A DNA stretch of 13,117 nucleotides from contig NZ_JAIDEN010000038.1 in the NCBI RefSeq assembly GCF_029054785.1, forward strand, positions 1 through 13,117, in the 5' to 3' direction. Positions 6,167-12,993 of this stretch are shown piece by piece (position 1 is the stretch's first letter; every line of letters begins with the position of its first letter). The notes under the pieces were generated by a model, which ran no database searches, was not told the origin of the DNA, and saw only the letters and a list, made by a program, of their open reading frames with translations. The DNA comes from Duncaniella sp. Lineage in GTDB: Bacteria > Bacteroidota > Bacteroidia > Bacteroidales > Muribaculaceae. The position numbers were made by a program, and so were the translations under genes.

Positions 6167-7330
6167 ATGAAACAGAAACTTCTCATAATCCAGTACTCTC
6201 TTGCCGGCGGTGGCGCCGAAAAGGTTCTTAGCGATATTTTGAACCGCTTTGATTATGACCGTTTCGAAGTTACTCTTCTGTTGTACCAGAAATATGGTGT
6301 CTATCTGTCTTCGATCCCTGAAAATGTAAAAGTCAGAGTGTTCGATGCGGCAGACATGAGTTTCGGATGGCGATTGCTGTTCAACCGCCGGACAAGGAAA
6401 TTTATACCTGAAAAGCACTGGAACAGACTCAAACTCTGGAAGGCTCTCGGTCTGACGGGCAGATATGACTGCATTGTGTCTTTTATGGAAGGCTGGAGTG
6501 TGGCTGTCCATTCGCTGCTCAGGTCAAGAGCCGCACGAAATATATCATGGGTCCATACCGACATGTTGGCCAACCATTATTCGGCAGGTTTTTTCAAGAC
6601 TGTGGACCATGAGGCCGCAGCCTATGACGGCATGGACGAAATTGTCTTTGTGTCCGGCAGCGCTCGTGATGCGTTTTTCAGTTTGTTCGGGCGCGCTTTC
6701 AAATCTCGTGTCATTTACAATCTGATCGAGAAGGACAATATCATAAAACTCGCATCGGAAGAATGTCCGGTTTCAAGGTCTCATGAATTTGTGATCTGTA
6801 ATGTCGGACGTCTTGCCAGGCAAAAGCGTCAGGACCGTCTGATCCGTGTTGTCGCAGAGCTATGGCATGAACATGGTGTCGATGTCGAGGCCTGGATTGT
6901 CGGAGAAGGAGAACTGGAAGCGGATCTGCGCAGACTGGCCGTAGAGCTGAATGTCGGTGACCGGATTGTGTTCTGTGGCTTCCGGTCAAATCCATATCCG
7001 CTTGTAAAGAATGCTGATGTTTTTGTGCTGACGTCTGATGCCGAGGGATTTTCTTTGGTTGTGGCTGAAGCGCTGTGTCTTGGAAAGCCGATCGTCGCCA
7101 CGCGGATAACCGGCCCGACAGAGCTGCTTGCGGAAGACGCAGGGCTGCTCACTTCTATGGATGAAAAGGAGATTGCATTACAGGTTAAAGAGTTGCTGGA
7201 ATCAGACGCCCGCTATGCCTATTATGAATCGCAGGCATTGATGCGTTCGGGAATGTTTCAGCCTGAAAAGGCAATGGATAGTGTGTATTCTGCTATCTGT
7301 GGAGCAGATAATATCAGAGAAAAACAATGA
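6167..7330 (+). CDS. Glycosyltransferase, GT4 family (GT-B fold)
   Basis: This 387-residue retaining-type glycosyltransferase probably adds a sugar from a nucleotide-sugar donor to a lipid-linked glycan at the cytoplasmic face. The N-terminal Rossmann half opens with a short strand and the loop LAGGGAEKV (12-20), typical of GT4 acceptor domains. The C-terminal half starts at VICNVGRLARQKRQDRL (209-225), where R215 and K220 match the family's donor-phosphate contacts. It continues through WIVGEGELEADLR (243-255) to the EX7E motif E293-GFSLVVA-E301, followed by LGKPIVAT. There is no signal peptide or membrane helix. The ATG at 6167 starts directly at the first strand; no Shine-Dalgarno is present. 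Its stop overlaps the start of the flippase gene by ATGA (7327-7330), so the two are translationally coupled. It leads a four-gene surface-polysaccharide cluster. Donor and acceptor cannot be deduced. Confidence 0.93.
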   Translation: MKQKLLIIQYSLAGGGAEKVLSDILNRFDYDRFEVTLLLYQKYGVYLSSIPENVKVRVFDAADMSFGWRLLFNRRTRKFIPEKHWNRLKLWKALGLTGRYDCIVSFMEGWSVAVHSLLRSRAARNISWVHTDMLANHYSAGFFKTVDHEAAAYDGMDEIVFVSGSARDAFFSLFGRAFKSRVIYNLIEKDNIIKLASEECPVSRSHEFVICNVGRLARQKRQDRLIRVVAELWHEHGVDVEAWIVGEGELEADLRRLAVELNVGDRIVFCGFRSNPYPLVKNADVFVLTSDAEGFSLVVAEALCLGKPIVATRITGPTELLAEDAGLLTSMDEKEIALQVKELLESDARYAYYESQALMRSGMFQPEKAMDSVYSAICGADNIREKQ

Positions 7331-8886
7331 GTCTGAATATATCACTTAAAGAACGTGCGACACACAGACAGATGGCTATCAACATGTTGTCAGGAATCTG
7401 TGTGTTTGTGCTTAATTTGTGCGTAGCCTTTTTTCTGACTCCGTTTATAGTCAGCAAACTTGGAATGGCTGCCTACGGATTCATAGGCCTTTCGAATAAT
7501 CTGATAAGCTATACTGCGATACTGACTATTGCAATAAATTCGATGTCAGGGCGTTTCGTGACGGTCAAAGTTCATGAGGGGAATCTAAGTGAAGCAAATG
7601 GCTATATGTCATCAATTTTTTATGCTAATCTGTTGATGTCTGGCATTATTTTAATTGGTGTTATAATTGCATCTGTTTATCTGCAATATCTGATTGATAT
7701 TCCTGAAAATTTGGTAAGTGACGTAAAAGCGTTGTTTCTGATGCTTGGCATCTCGTCATGTATCGGATTGATGACAGGGGTTATTTCAGTAGGAGCTTTT
7801 ATAAGAAATCGGCTGGATGTTACAAATGTCAGGAATATGGCCGGAAGTTTCCTGCGTGTGGTGTTGCTGCTTTTGTTGTTCGGGCTGTTGCCTGCCAAGT
7901 TGTGGTACGTAGGAATTACAATGGTTATAATGAATCTGTACACTCTGTCAGCAAATTATTATTTTTATAGGGTGCTTACACCGGAACTTCAGATAAAATT
8001 TGAATTCTTTGATCTGAAGAAACTTATGGAAGTGATATCAGCCGGTGCCTGGAATATCTTGACAAGAATCAGTGACATATTGTCGAGAGGTGTTGATCTG
8101 TTATTGGCCAACCTTTTTATCAGTGCTTCGGCTATGGGATTATTGTCAATCGTACTGACAATCCCCATGCTGATATTAAGTTTTTTCAGTATAATATCCG
8201 GGAATTATGCACCGGAGTTTACCAGACTTTATGCAATTGGAGATTTTGAGGCGTTGAAAAAAGCTCTGTTACAGTCGGTTCGACTCACAGGGTTGCTTTG
8301 CTGTATTCCATCGAGTATCATATTCGCTTATGGTGATATCATATATAATGTGTGGATGCCTGGCGAAGATTCGGGACTTCTCTATATGCTCACATGTCTA
8401 TGTTCGATCGGAATGGTTTTCGGGTTGCCGCAAGAGCCTTTATGGAACATATTTACAATTACCAATAAACTCAGAAAGTCTTCGTTGAATCTATTTTATA
8501 ATTCAATTATGATATTTGTTACTGTTATGGTGGCAATGTTTGTTATTGACGATAATATGAACCGGTTGATAGCTCTTGCATTGATTAGGAATATATATGG
8601 CACAATAAGAGTCACGACTTTCCTTCCGATATATGGTGCCACATGTCTTGGATATGACAGATGGACATTCTATCCTCCTATAATAAGAAATGTGGTGAAT
8701 GTAGCAATTGTCACATCTATTTCATTGATGGTTAAGCATGCATTTCTTTCATCCGGCTGGATGAGCCTGTTTGCCGGAGTGGTGTTTACTGCTTCTATTG
8801 GGTTTGTAATTTCGTTTTTTACAGTCCTGAAAGGTTCCGATCGGGAATTTGTGGTCAATTATTTGAAAGCAAAATTAAAATTATGA
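7327..8886 (+). CDS. Wzx-type polysaccharide flippase (MOP superfamily)
   Basis: This 519-residue integral membrane protein has about 12-14 hydrophobic helices along its whole length. It fits the MOP-superfamily flippases (Wzx/RfbX type) that move undecaprenyl-linked oligosaccharides across the inner membrane. The opening segment is typical: a short basic N-terminus, then a first helix with NMLSGICVFVLNLCVAFFLTP (about 19-39), and next VSKLGMAAYGFIGLSNN (42-58). A mid-protein block at about 231-250 (AWNILTRISDILSRGVDLLL) matches the start of the second half of such transporters. It is coupled by 4-nt ATGA overlaps to the genes on both sides (7327-7330 and 8883-8886). Base composition drops clearly here: a hand-counted 60-nt sample at 8461-8520 has 14 G+C. 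That suggests horizontal origin, as is common for Wzx genes. The substrate is unknown. A lipid II-type flippase is unlikely given the glycosyltransferase neighbours. Confidence 0.88.
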   Translation: MSLNISLKERATHRQMAINMLSGICVFVLNLCVAFFLTPFIVSKLGMAAYGFIGLSNNLISYTAILTIAINSMSGRFVTVKVHEGNLSEANGYMSSIFYANLLMSGIILIGVIIASVYLQYLIDIPENLVSDVKALFLMLGISSCIGLMTGVISVGAFIRNRLDVTNVRNMAGSFLRVVLLLLLFGLLPAKLWYVGITMVIMNLYTLSANYYFYRVLTPELQIKFEFFDLKKLMEVISAGAWNILTRISDILSRGVDLLLANLFISASAMGLLSIVLTIPMLILSFFSIISGNYAPEFTRLYAIGDFEALKKALLQSVRLTGLLCCIPSSIIFAYGDIIYNVWMPGEDSGLLYMLTCLCSIGMVFGLPQEPLWNIFTITNKLRKSSLNLFYNSIMIFVTVMVAMFVIDDNMNRLIALALIRNIYGTIRVTTFLPIYGATCLGYDRWTFYPPIIRNVVNVAIVTSISLMVKHAFLSSGWMSLFAGVVFTASIGFVISFFTVLKGSDREFVVNYLKAKLKL

Positions 8887-9845
8887 TCAATAAAGCGGTA
8901 TATGTGCTTATAAGCAGTGAAAATGATTATTATTCCGAGCAGTTGCTTCTGTCGGTATATACTCTTAAGCGTCATAACCGAGACATATCATGTGAACTTA
9001 TCTGTGATAATCCGACATTAGAACATTTGAAAAGTCATCTTCCGCTCCTCCTGAGTGAAATAAATGAGGTAAAAGCAGTTGATTTTCCTGTGGAAATTGA
9101 CGGGCTACGTCGTTCTCGTAGTCTGAAGACTTCATTACCGGATTATATTGATGGCGATTTTATTTATCTTGATACAGATACAGTTATATTGAATGATATA
9201 ACCTCTGCTGATGCCGGTGTTGCAAATATGGCGGCTGTGGAGGATCATCATCAGCCATCATTGATGACTTGTGGTTATCTTGATTGGCTTATGTCGAAAA
9301 TGAATAGAATCGGCTGGGGTGATTTTCCTTTGGAAATGCCATATTATAACAGCGGAGTTCTGGTTGTCAGAAATACACGTCCCGTCCGTGCTTTTTTTAG
9401 TCGGTGGCATCAGATTTGGAAATTTACAGCTGAAAATGATTTGCCTGCCGATCAACCAGCCTTAAATTATGTGAACAATGAATATCCATTGATAGAAAAA
9501 CTTGCGCCGGAATATCATTGTCAATTGTTGGGCAATGGACTTAAATATTTGTTGCGAGCGCGTATTGTACACTATTTCAATGCTTCAAAATGGGCGATAG
9601 TCGGAGAGAAACCGATAGTTTTGATGGAGTATGATTTAATGCGGGAGATTCGCAAAGAAGGCAAAATTCCTGAACGGATTAAAGCAATACTTGATGAAAA
9701 TCGGTTGTTCCCGGATAGGGTTGAGCTTGTGTCGGGGAATGCAGTTCCGGTTTATCGGTCAAATATATTCAACGTTTTGGTAAGACTGCAAATAAAATAT
9801 CCGAAATTGTTTAACTGTCTTAACAAATTGGCTTTGAGAATATAA
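8883..9845 (+). CDS. Glycosyltransferase with GT-A fold (GT8-like)
   Basis: The 320-residue product looks like a metal-dependent GT-A glycosyltransferase of the GT8 or a related family. The N-terminal strand AVYVLISSENDYYSEQLLLSV (5-25) is followed by FIYLDTDTVIL (93-103), whose D97-T-D99 is the DxD metal and nucleotide-sugar motif. Then come YYNSGVLVV (154-162) and DQPALNYV (190-197), two blocks characteristic of GT8-like enzymes, and a later RIVHYFNASKW segment resembling the H-containing donor-site strand. A basic, partly hydrophobic C-terminal tail (about 285-320) may sit on the membrane surface. It starts inside the flippase stop codon (ATGA, 8883-8886) and shares that gene's AT-rich composition, so the two were probably acquired together. 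It would add one sugar to the cluster's glycan; sugar and linkage are unknown. The GT-A fold is secure, the GT8 family less so. Confidence 0.82.
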   Translation: MINKAVYVLISSENDYYSEQLLLSVYTLKRHNRDISCELICDNPTLEHLKSHLPLLLSEINEVKAVDFPVEIDGLRRSRSLKTSLPDYIDGDFIYLDTDTVILNDITSADAGVANMAAVEDHHQPSLMTCGYLDWLMSKMNRIGWGDFPLEMPYYNSGVLVVRNTRPVRAFFSRWHQIWKFTAENDLPADQPALNYVNNEYPLIEKLAPEYHCQLLGNGLKYLLRARIVHYFNASKWAIVGEKPIVLMEYDLMREIRKEGKIPERIKAILDENRLFPDRVELVSGNAVPVYRSNIFNVLVRLQIKYPKLFNCLNKLALRI

Positions 9846-9887
9846 TCTTTTTCAAAGTGAGATGACTGAGAATATAACTTGATAATC

Positions 9888-10898
9888 ATGAAAATTTCTG
9901 TAATTGTTCCGGTTTACAACGTTGAGAGATTCGTTGAGGAGTGTCTGAGATCGGTGATTGAACAGGATTTCAGCGGGGAGATGGAGTGTATTGTGGTTGA
10001 TGACTGCGGTAGTGACGGTTCGATGGCTGTGGTGAAGCGGCTGACCGAGGCATATAGCGGGCCGATCGAATTTCTCATTGTGCGCCATGAGAGCAACCGG
10101 GGGCTTTCTGCTGCCCGTAACTCAGGGATCGGAGTCGCTACCGGCCGGTATGTCACGTTTCTTGACAGCGATGACCGTTTGTTGCCGGGAGCGATCGCAG
10201 CGATGGCGGCTGTTGCTGAAAAACATCCCGGCACGGATATTGTCCAAGGTGACATGTGGCTTAAGAATCCAAACCGGTTTATGGATTTTCTCTGTGTCTC
10301 TCCGGTCTTGTTCCCGGAATATAATTCAGACCGGCGATGGTGCTCGCGGAGTCTGCTGACAGAGATCCCCATGACTGCATGGGGCAAATTGATCAGACGG
10401 GATTTTATCACTTCCAACAGCCTTTATTTCTGTGAGGGGCTGCTACATGAGGATGATATGTGGCGGGTGTGTGCATCGCGCCACATTGGATCTGTGGCTT
10501 TCTGCTTCCGGCCAGTTTATTTCTATCGGAACGACAATGAGGGGTCGATCATCCATCGAAAAGACAAGACCCATAGTTTTTACAGCCGGCTCAGGATAAT
10601 TGAAAATCTGATCGAGAATTTCGGAAGCGCTGATTTTGCCGGTGAGTGCAGCTATCTTTTCAGAGCAATGAATTTCATACATAAGGCTCAGGCCTGGCCG
10701 CAGATCTCGGATAAGAGGCTGATCAGCCAGGAACTCGGCAAACTGAACTGCTTGGCCCGAAGAGCGCCTCTGCCTGAGCTGTTTAAGTTTATGGCACGCT
10801 ATCTGACTCTGTCACCCGCGGTGGGAGACAGCATTATGATGCGTCCGTTTTATCAGAGCTATATAAACCGTTACTACAACAGGCTTCCTGTTGGCTGA
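9888..10898 (+). CDS. Glycosyltransferase family 2 (GT-A fold)
   Basis: This 336-residue inverting-type transferase shows textbook GT2 features: ISVIVPVYNVERFVEECLRS (3-22), VVDDCGSDGS (36-45), NRGLSAARNSGI (70-81) and the DxD-type YVTFLDSDD (88-96). A further E188-D-D190 lies in the LLHEDDMW block, where GT2 enzymes often place the catalytic base. MTAWGKLIRRDFI (162-174) is also typical of bacterial polysaccharide GT2 proteins. The start is placed at ATG 9888; the reading frame also allows a TTG at 9879, but the family's first strand begins right after the ATG. It follows the GT8-like gene after a 42-nt gap with no clear promoter, so it probably belongs to the same transcript. Its base composition returns to the GC level of the flanks. 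It ends 4 nt from the stop of the convergent YjbR gene, with no terminator in between. Substrate is unknown. Confidence 0.92.
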   Translation: MKISVIVPVYNVERFVEECLRSVIEQDFSGEMECIVVDDCGSDGSMAVVKRLTEAYSGPIEFLIVRHESNRGLSAARNSGIGVATGRYVTFLDSDDRLLPGAIAAMAAVAEKHPGTDIVQGDMWLKNPNRFMDFLCVSPVLFPEYNSDRRWCSRSLLTEIPMTAWGKLIRRDFITSNSLYFCEGLLHEDDMWRVCASRHIGSVAFCFRPVYFYRNDNEGSIIHRKDKTHSFYSRLRIIENLIENFGSADFAGECSYLFRAMNFIHKAQAWPQISDKRLISQELGKLNCLARRAPLPELFKFMARYLTLSPAVGDSIMMRPFYQSYINRYYNRLPVG

Positions 10899-10902
10899 GC
10901 GG

Positions 10903-11280
10903 TTATTGCTCAAGATAAGCCGCCATGTCGGGGTTGGCGGCAATGAGGCGTTTGGGGAGTTTGCGGATTACTTCCGAATAGCTGTGACGGATCAGCGATT
11001 TGATGAAGTCTTCGCTCAGAGGTCCGTTTAGTCTCAGCTGGTTCCAATATTTTTTGTTCCAGTGCCAGGCCGGTTCTATTTCTTCCGGATGGCGGTCCCG
11101 GAGATCGAGCGCATAGTCCGGGTTGCATTTAAGGGATAAATAATTGTCGCGTTCAAAACTGTAACAGGCGAAAATTTTGTTGCAGACGCGAAACAGCAGA
11201 TACTCTTCTCCGAAGGCCATGTCCTCGCCGGTGAGCGGGAGTGAAAGGCAGTATTGGCGTATTGTCTCGATGTCGGTCAT
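10903..11280 (-). CDS. YjbR/MmcQ-family protein (copy 1)
   Basis: This 125-residue protein belongs to the YjbR/MmcQ family: small alpha/beta proteins with a CyaY-like fold, sometimes called DNA-binding but without a settled function. Visible family features are the opening helix MTDIETIRQYCLSLP, the GEEYLLFRVCNKIFACYSF strand pair (24-42), NYLSLKCNPDYALDLRDR (46-63), WNKKYWNQLRLNG (74-86) and the closing SYSEVIRKLPK (100-110). Length is typical. Its ATG overlaps the stop of the upstream HAD-HD gene by 4 nt, so it is the last gene of a coupled minus-strand operon. It converges with the GT2 gene, 4 nt apart. It differs clearly from the other YjbR-like protein of the same operon, so the two are not a recent duplication. 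The family assignment is firm; function is unknown. Confidence 0.9.
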   Translation of the reverse strand: MTDIETIRQYCLSLPLTGEDMAFGEEYLLFRVCNKIFACYSFERDNYLSLKCNPDYALDLRDRHPEEIEPAWHWNKKYWNQLRLNGPLSEDFIKSLIRHSYSEVIRKLPKRLIAANPDMAAYLEQ

Positions 11281-12554
11281 TGCGCGGTTTCCTCGTTGAA
11301 AATGCGGTTGAAAATATCTTTAAGCCGGTCTGTATCGGCAATGATTTCATGGAGTCCGGAAAGACGTCGGGCATTATCGCTCCAGGGGATCCAGATTTTC
11401 AGGTAGCCTTGTGGCCCATATTTGTCTTTAAGGTGATCGAGTGTCCTCCTGAAGTGTCCTTCACGGTCGAGCGACGGGTAATTGGCAAGGCCGTATTGGA
11501 TGGTGCGCCTGATGATGGTCTCGGCGTCAATGAAGCGGTCGGCTTCGGCAACCACGAGCCCGTAGTCGTTGCGGGGCTTTGATTTGTTGGATGCACGGTG
11601 GTCCTCGACAGCCTCAGCCATCAGTCCTGACTCTTCGGGAGTGAAGTTGGCACAGACAAAGGGATCGGCGGTCAGAATCCGTGCAGAGTCACGGTGGTGG
11701 TTCTCGCGTCCGTTGATCAGTCCCAGATCATGAAAAGCTGCTGTGAGATAGACCATGTCGCGGTTGAGCTGCGGCATCTTTTCGGCAATCTGAAGACTCT
11801 GGCTGATCACCATACGTGCATGATCTTCGCGGTGGGCCTTGTCGAATTCCGCATAGCGGCTGATGATATTCTGTTCGGCATAGTCAATTGCTTTAACACT
11901 GACTCCTTTGAGCAGCGGGATCAGAGCCGGGAAAGAATCTATCACGGCATCCGGACGGGAGGCCCTCAGTTCAGTCCGGCTTTGGTTGCCGTAGGAGACG
12001 GCGCAGGTGAGCGTTCCGGCATTATGGCCCATTTCGATGTCGAAATTTGTATCGCCGACAACCAGAGTCTCTCCGGTTTGCCAGCCGAGAGGCCCGCAGA
12101 TGGCTTCGACCGGATCCGGCGCGGGTTTGCCATTGCTGACGTCGTCGCCTCCGATGACCGCATCGAAGAGACCGGCGATCGAAAACGACGTGACAAAGTC
12201 GGCCAGGGAGCGGTGGCTGCGGCTGCTTGCAATCGCCAGTCGGTAGTCGTCGTTGTGCAGCTGCCGCAGGGTGTCGATGACTCCCGGAAATGATTCGGCC
12301 CGGATCTCACCTTTCAGCTCTTCAAAAATCCGGCGATAGGTCGCGGCATAGACAGGGCCGGTTCCGGGCTTGTCAGGCCAGAGAGCCATCGGAATGTCCT
12401 CCAGCCGGAGACCGATTGAAGACTTGCATTCCTGTTCGCTTTTGGAAGGAAGTCCGAGTTCACGGATGGCGGCCTGCATCGTGGCCACGATCAGAGGAGC
12501 TGTGTCGACAAGAGTGCCGTCAAAGTCAAAAATAATGTTCTTTATGCTTGTCAT
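11277..12554 (-). CDS. HAD-family phosphatase fused to an HD-domain phosphohydrolase
   Basis: This 425-residue two-domain protein joins two hydrolases. Residues 1-215 are a HAD phosphatase of the phosphoglycolate phosphatase/beta-phosphoglucomutase type: nucleophile motif D10-F-D12-G-T, a helical cap (about 16-85), motif II S110/S111 in IASSR, K143 in NGKPAPDP and the acidic motif IV G-D168-TNF-D172. Residues 220-415 are an HD domain: H241/H245, H275-D276 in AAFHDLGL, HH286-287, EDH (317-319) and D339 in EADRF, giving an intact H...HD...D metal set. Both active sites look complete, so two different phosphoryl hydrolyses are expected. The substrates are unknown; nucleotides or sugar phosphates are plausible. 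The reading frame is continuous, so this is a true fusion. The start abuts the stop of the second YjbR gene with no gap, and the end overlaps the first YjbR gene by ATGA. All three must be translated together. Confidence 0.9.
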   Translation of the reverse strand: MTSIKNIIFDFDGTLVDTAPLIVATMQAAIRELGLPSKSEQECKSSIGLRLEDIPMALWPDKPGTGPVYAATYRRIFEELKGEIRAESFPGVIDTLRQLHNDDYRLAIASSRSHRSLADFVTSFSIAGLFDAVIGGDDVSNGKPAPDPVEAICGPLGWQTGETLVVGDTNFDIEMGHNAGTLTCAVSYGNQSRTELRASRPDAVIDSFPALIPLLKGVSVKAIDYAEQNIISRYAEFDKAHREDHARMVISQSLQIAEKMPQLNRDMVYLTAAFHDLGLINGRENHHRDSARILTADPFVCANFTPEESGLMAEAVEDHRASNKSKPRNDYGLVVAEADRFIDAETIIRRTIQYGLANYPSLDREGHFRRTLDHLKDKYGPQGYLKIWIPWSDNARRLSGLHEIIADTDRLKDIFNRIFNEETAQ

Positions 12555-12926
12555 TCAGAAGGGTGATTTTCCGGTTTTGCTTTTGGGAAGATACTTTTTT
12601 CGGATAAGTCCGTGGGCGGTAGTGACGAGATCCAGGATGACGGAGTGGGGGACGGATCCCTGAAGCGGTATGGAGATCCAGTTTTTCATTGCGCTGTTGC
12701 CCGGCAGTCCGATATCAGGGTATTCGGAACGCAACCGCCTGATCTCTTCAGGGGTTGACGGCACATTGACATAGCTGAAATCCTCGATGTCTATCATGCA
12801 GAACATGTGGTTGAGCACATAGAAGACCAGCAGCGATTCGAAGCGCCGGGCGAATTTGCCGAAGGGCATCTTTTCGCTGACATCCTCAAACGAAAGACAG
12901 AATTCACGGAATTGTTCGATGTTCAT
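12555..12926 (-). CDS. YjbR/MmcQ-family protein (copy 2, divergent)
   Basis: The 123-residue product resembles the YjbR/MmcQ family but is more divergent than the copy at the other end of this operon. The opening MNIEQFREFCLSFEDVSEKMPFGKFA (1-26) is typical, with the F.DV.EKMPFG pattern of family members. It is followed by LLVFYVLNHMFCMIDIEDFSYVNV (32-55), MKNWISIPLQGSVPHSVILDLV (80-101) and a closing helix HGLIRKKYLPK (105-115). A short basic tail follows. It is the first gene of the minus-strand operon and its stop codon directly abuts the HAD-HD start. A -7 promoter element lies 27 nt upstream. No catalytic residues are evident. As in other members, a CyaY-like fold is expected. It may bind a ligand or a partner rather than catalyse; that is inference. 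Confidence 0.85.
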   Translation of the reverse strand: MNIEQFREFCLSFEDVSEKMPFGKFARRFESLLVFYVLNHMFCMIDIEDFSYVNVPSTPEEIRRLRSEYPDIGLPGNSAMKNWISIPLQGSVPHSVILDLVTTAHGLIRKKYLPKSKTGKSPF

Positions 12927-12952
12927 ACGCGCCTGTAATCTGAAATGGAGTG

Positions 12953-12960
12953 CAAATATA
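12953..12960 (-). promoter_or_regulatory. -7 promoter element of the YjbR/HAD-HD operon
   Basis: Minus-strand TATATTTG (12960 to 12953) matches the Bacteroidota -7 consensus TAnnTTTG, with GCA following as often seen. No clear -33 TTTG lies 19-21 nt upstream. The transcript would begin near 12946, leaving a leader of about 20 nt before the ATG at 12926. No other promoter-like site was seen within the three-gene operon, whose genes overlap or abut. Confidence 0.5.
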
Positions 12961-12993
12961 GCGAAAAATCAAGAGGGTGTTTCATAACAAGAG

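Noticed and set aside
9879..9887. TTG start 9 nt upstream of the GT2 gene's ATG
   Set aside because: The added residues do not belong to the family fold, and the ATG at 9888 places the first strand as in other GT2 proteins.
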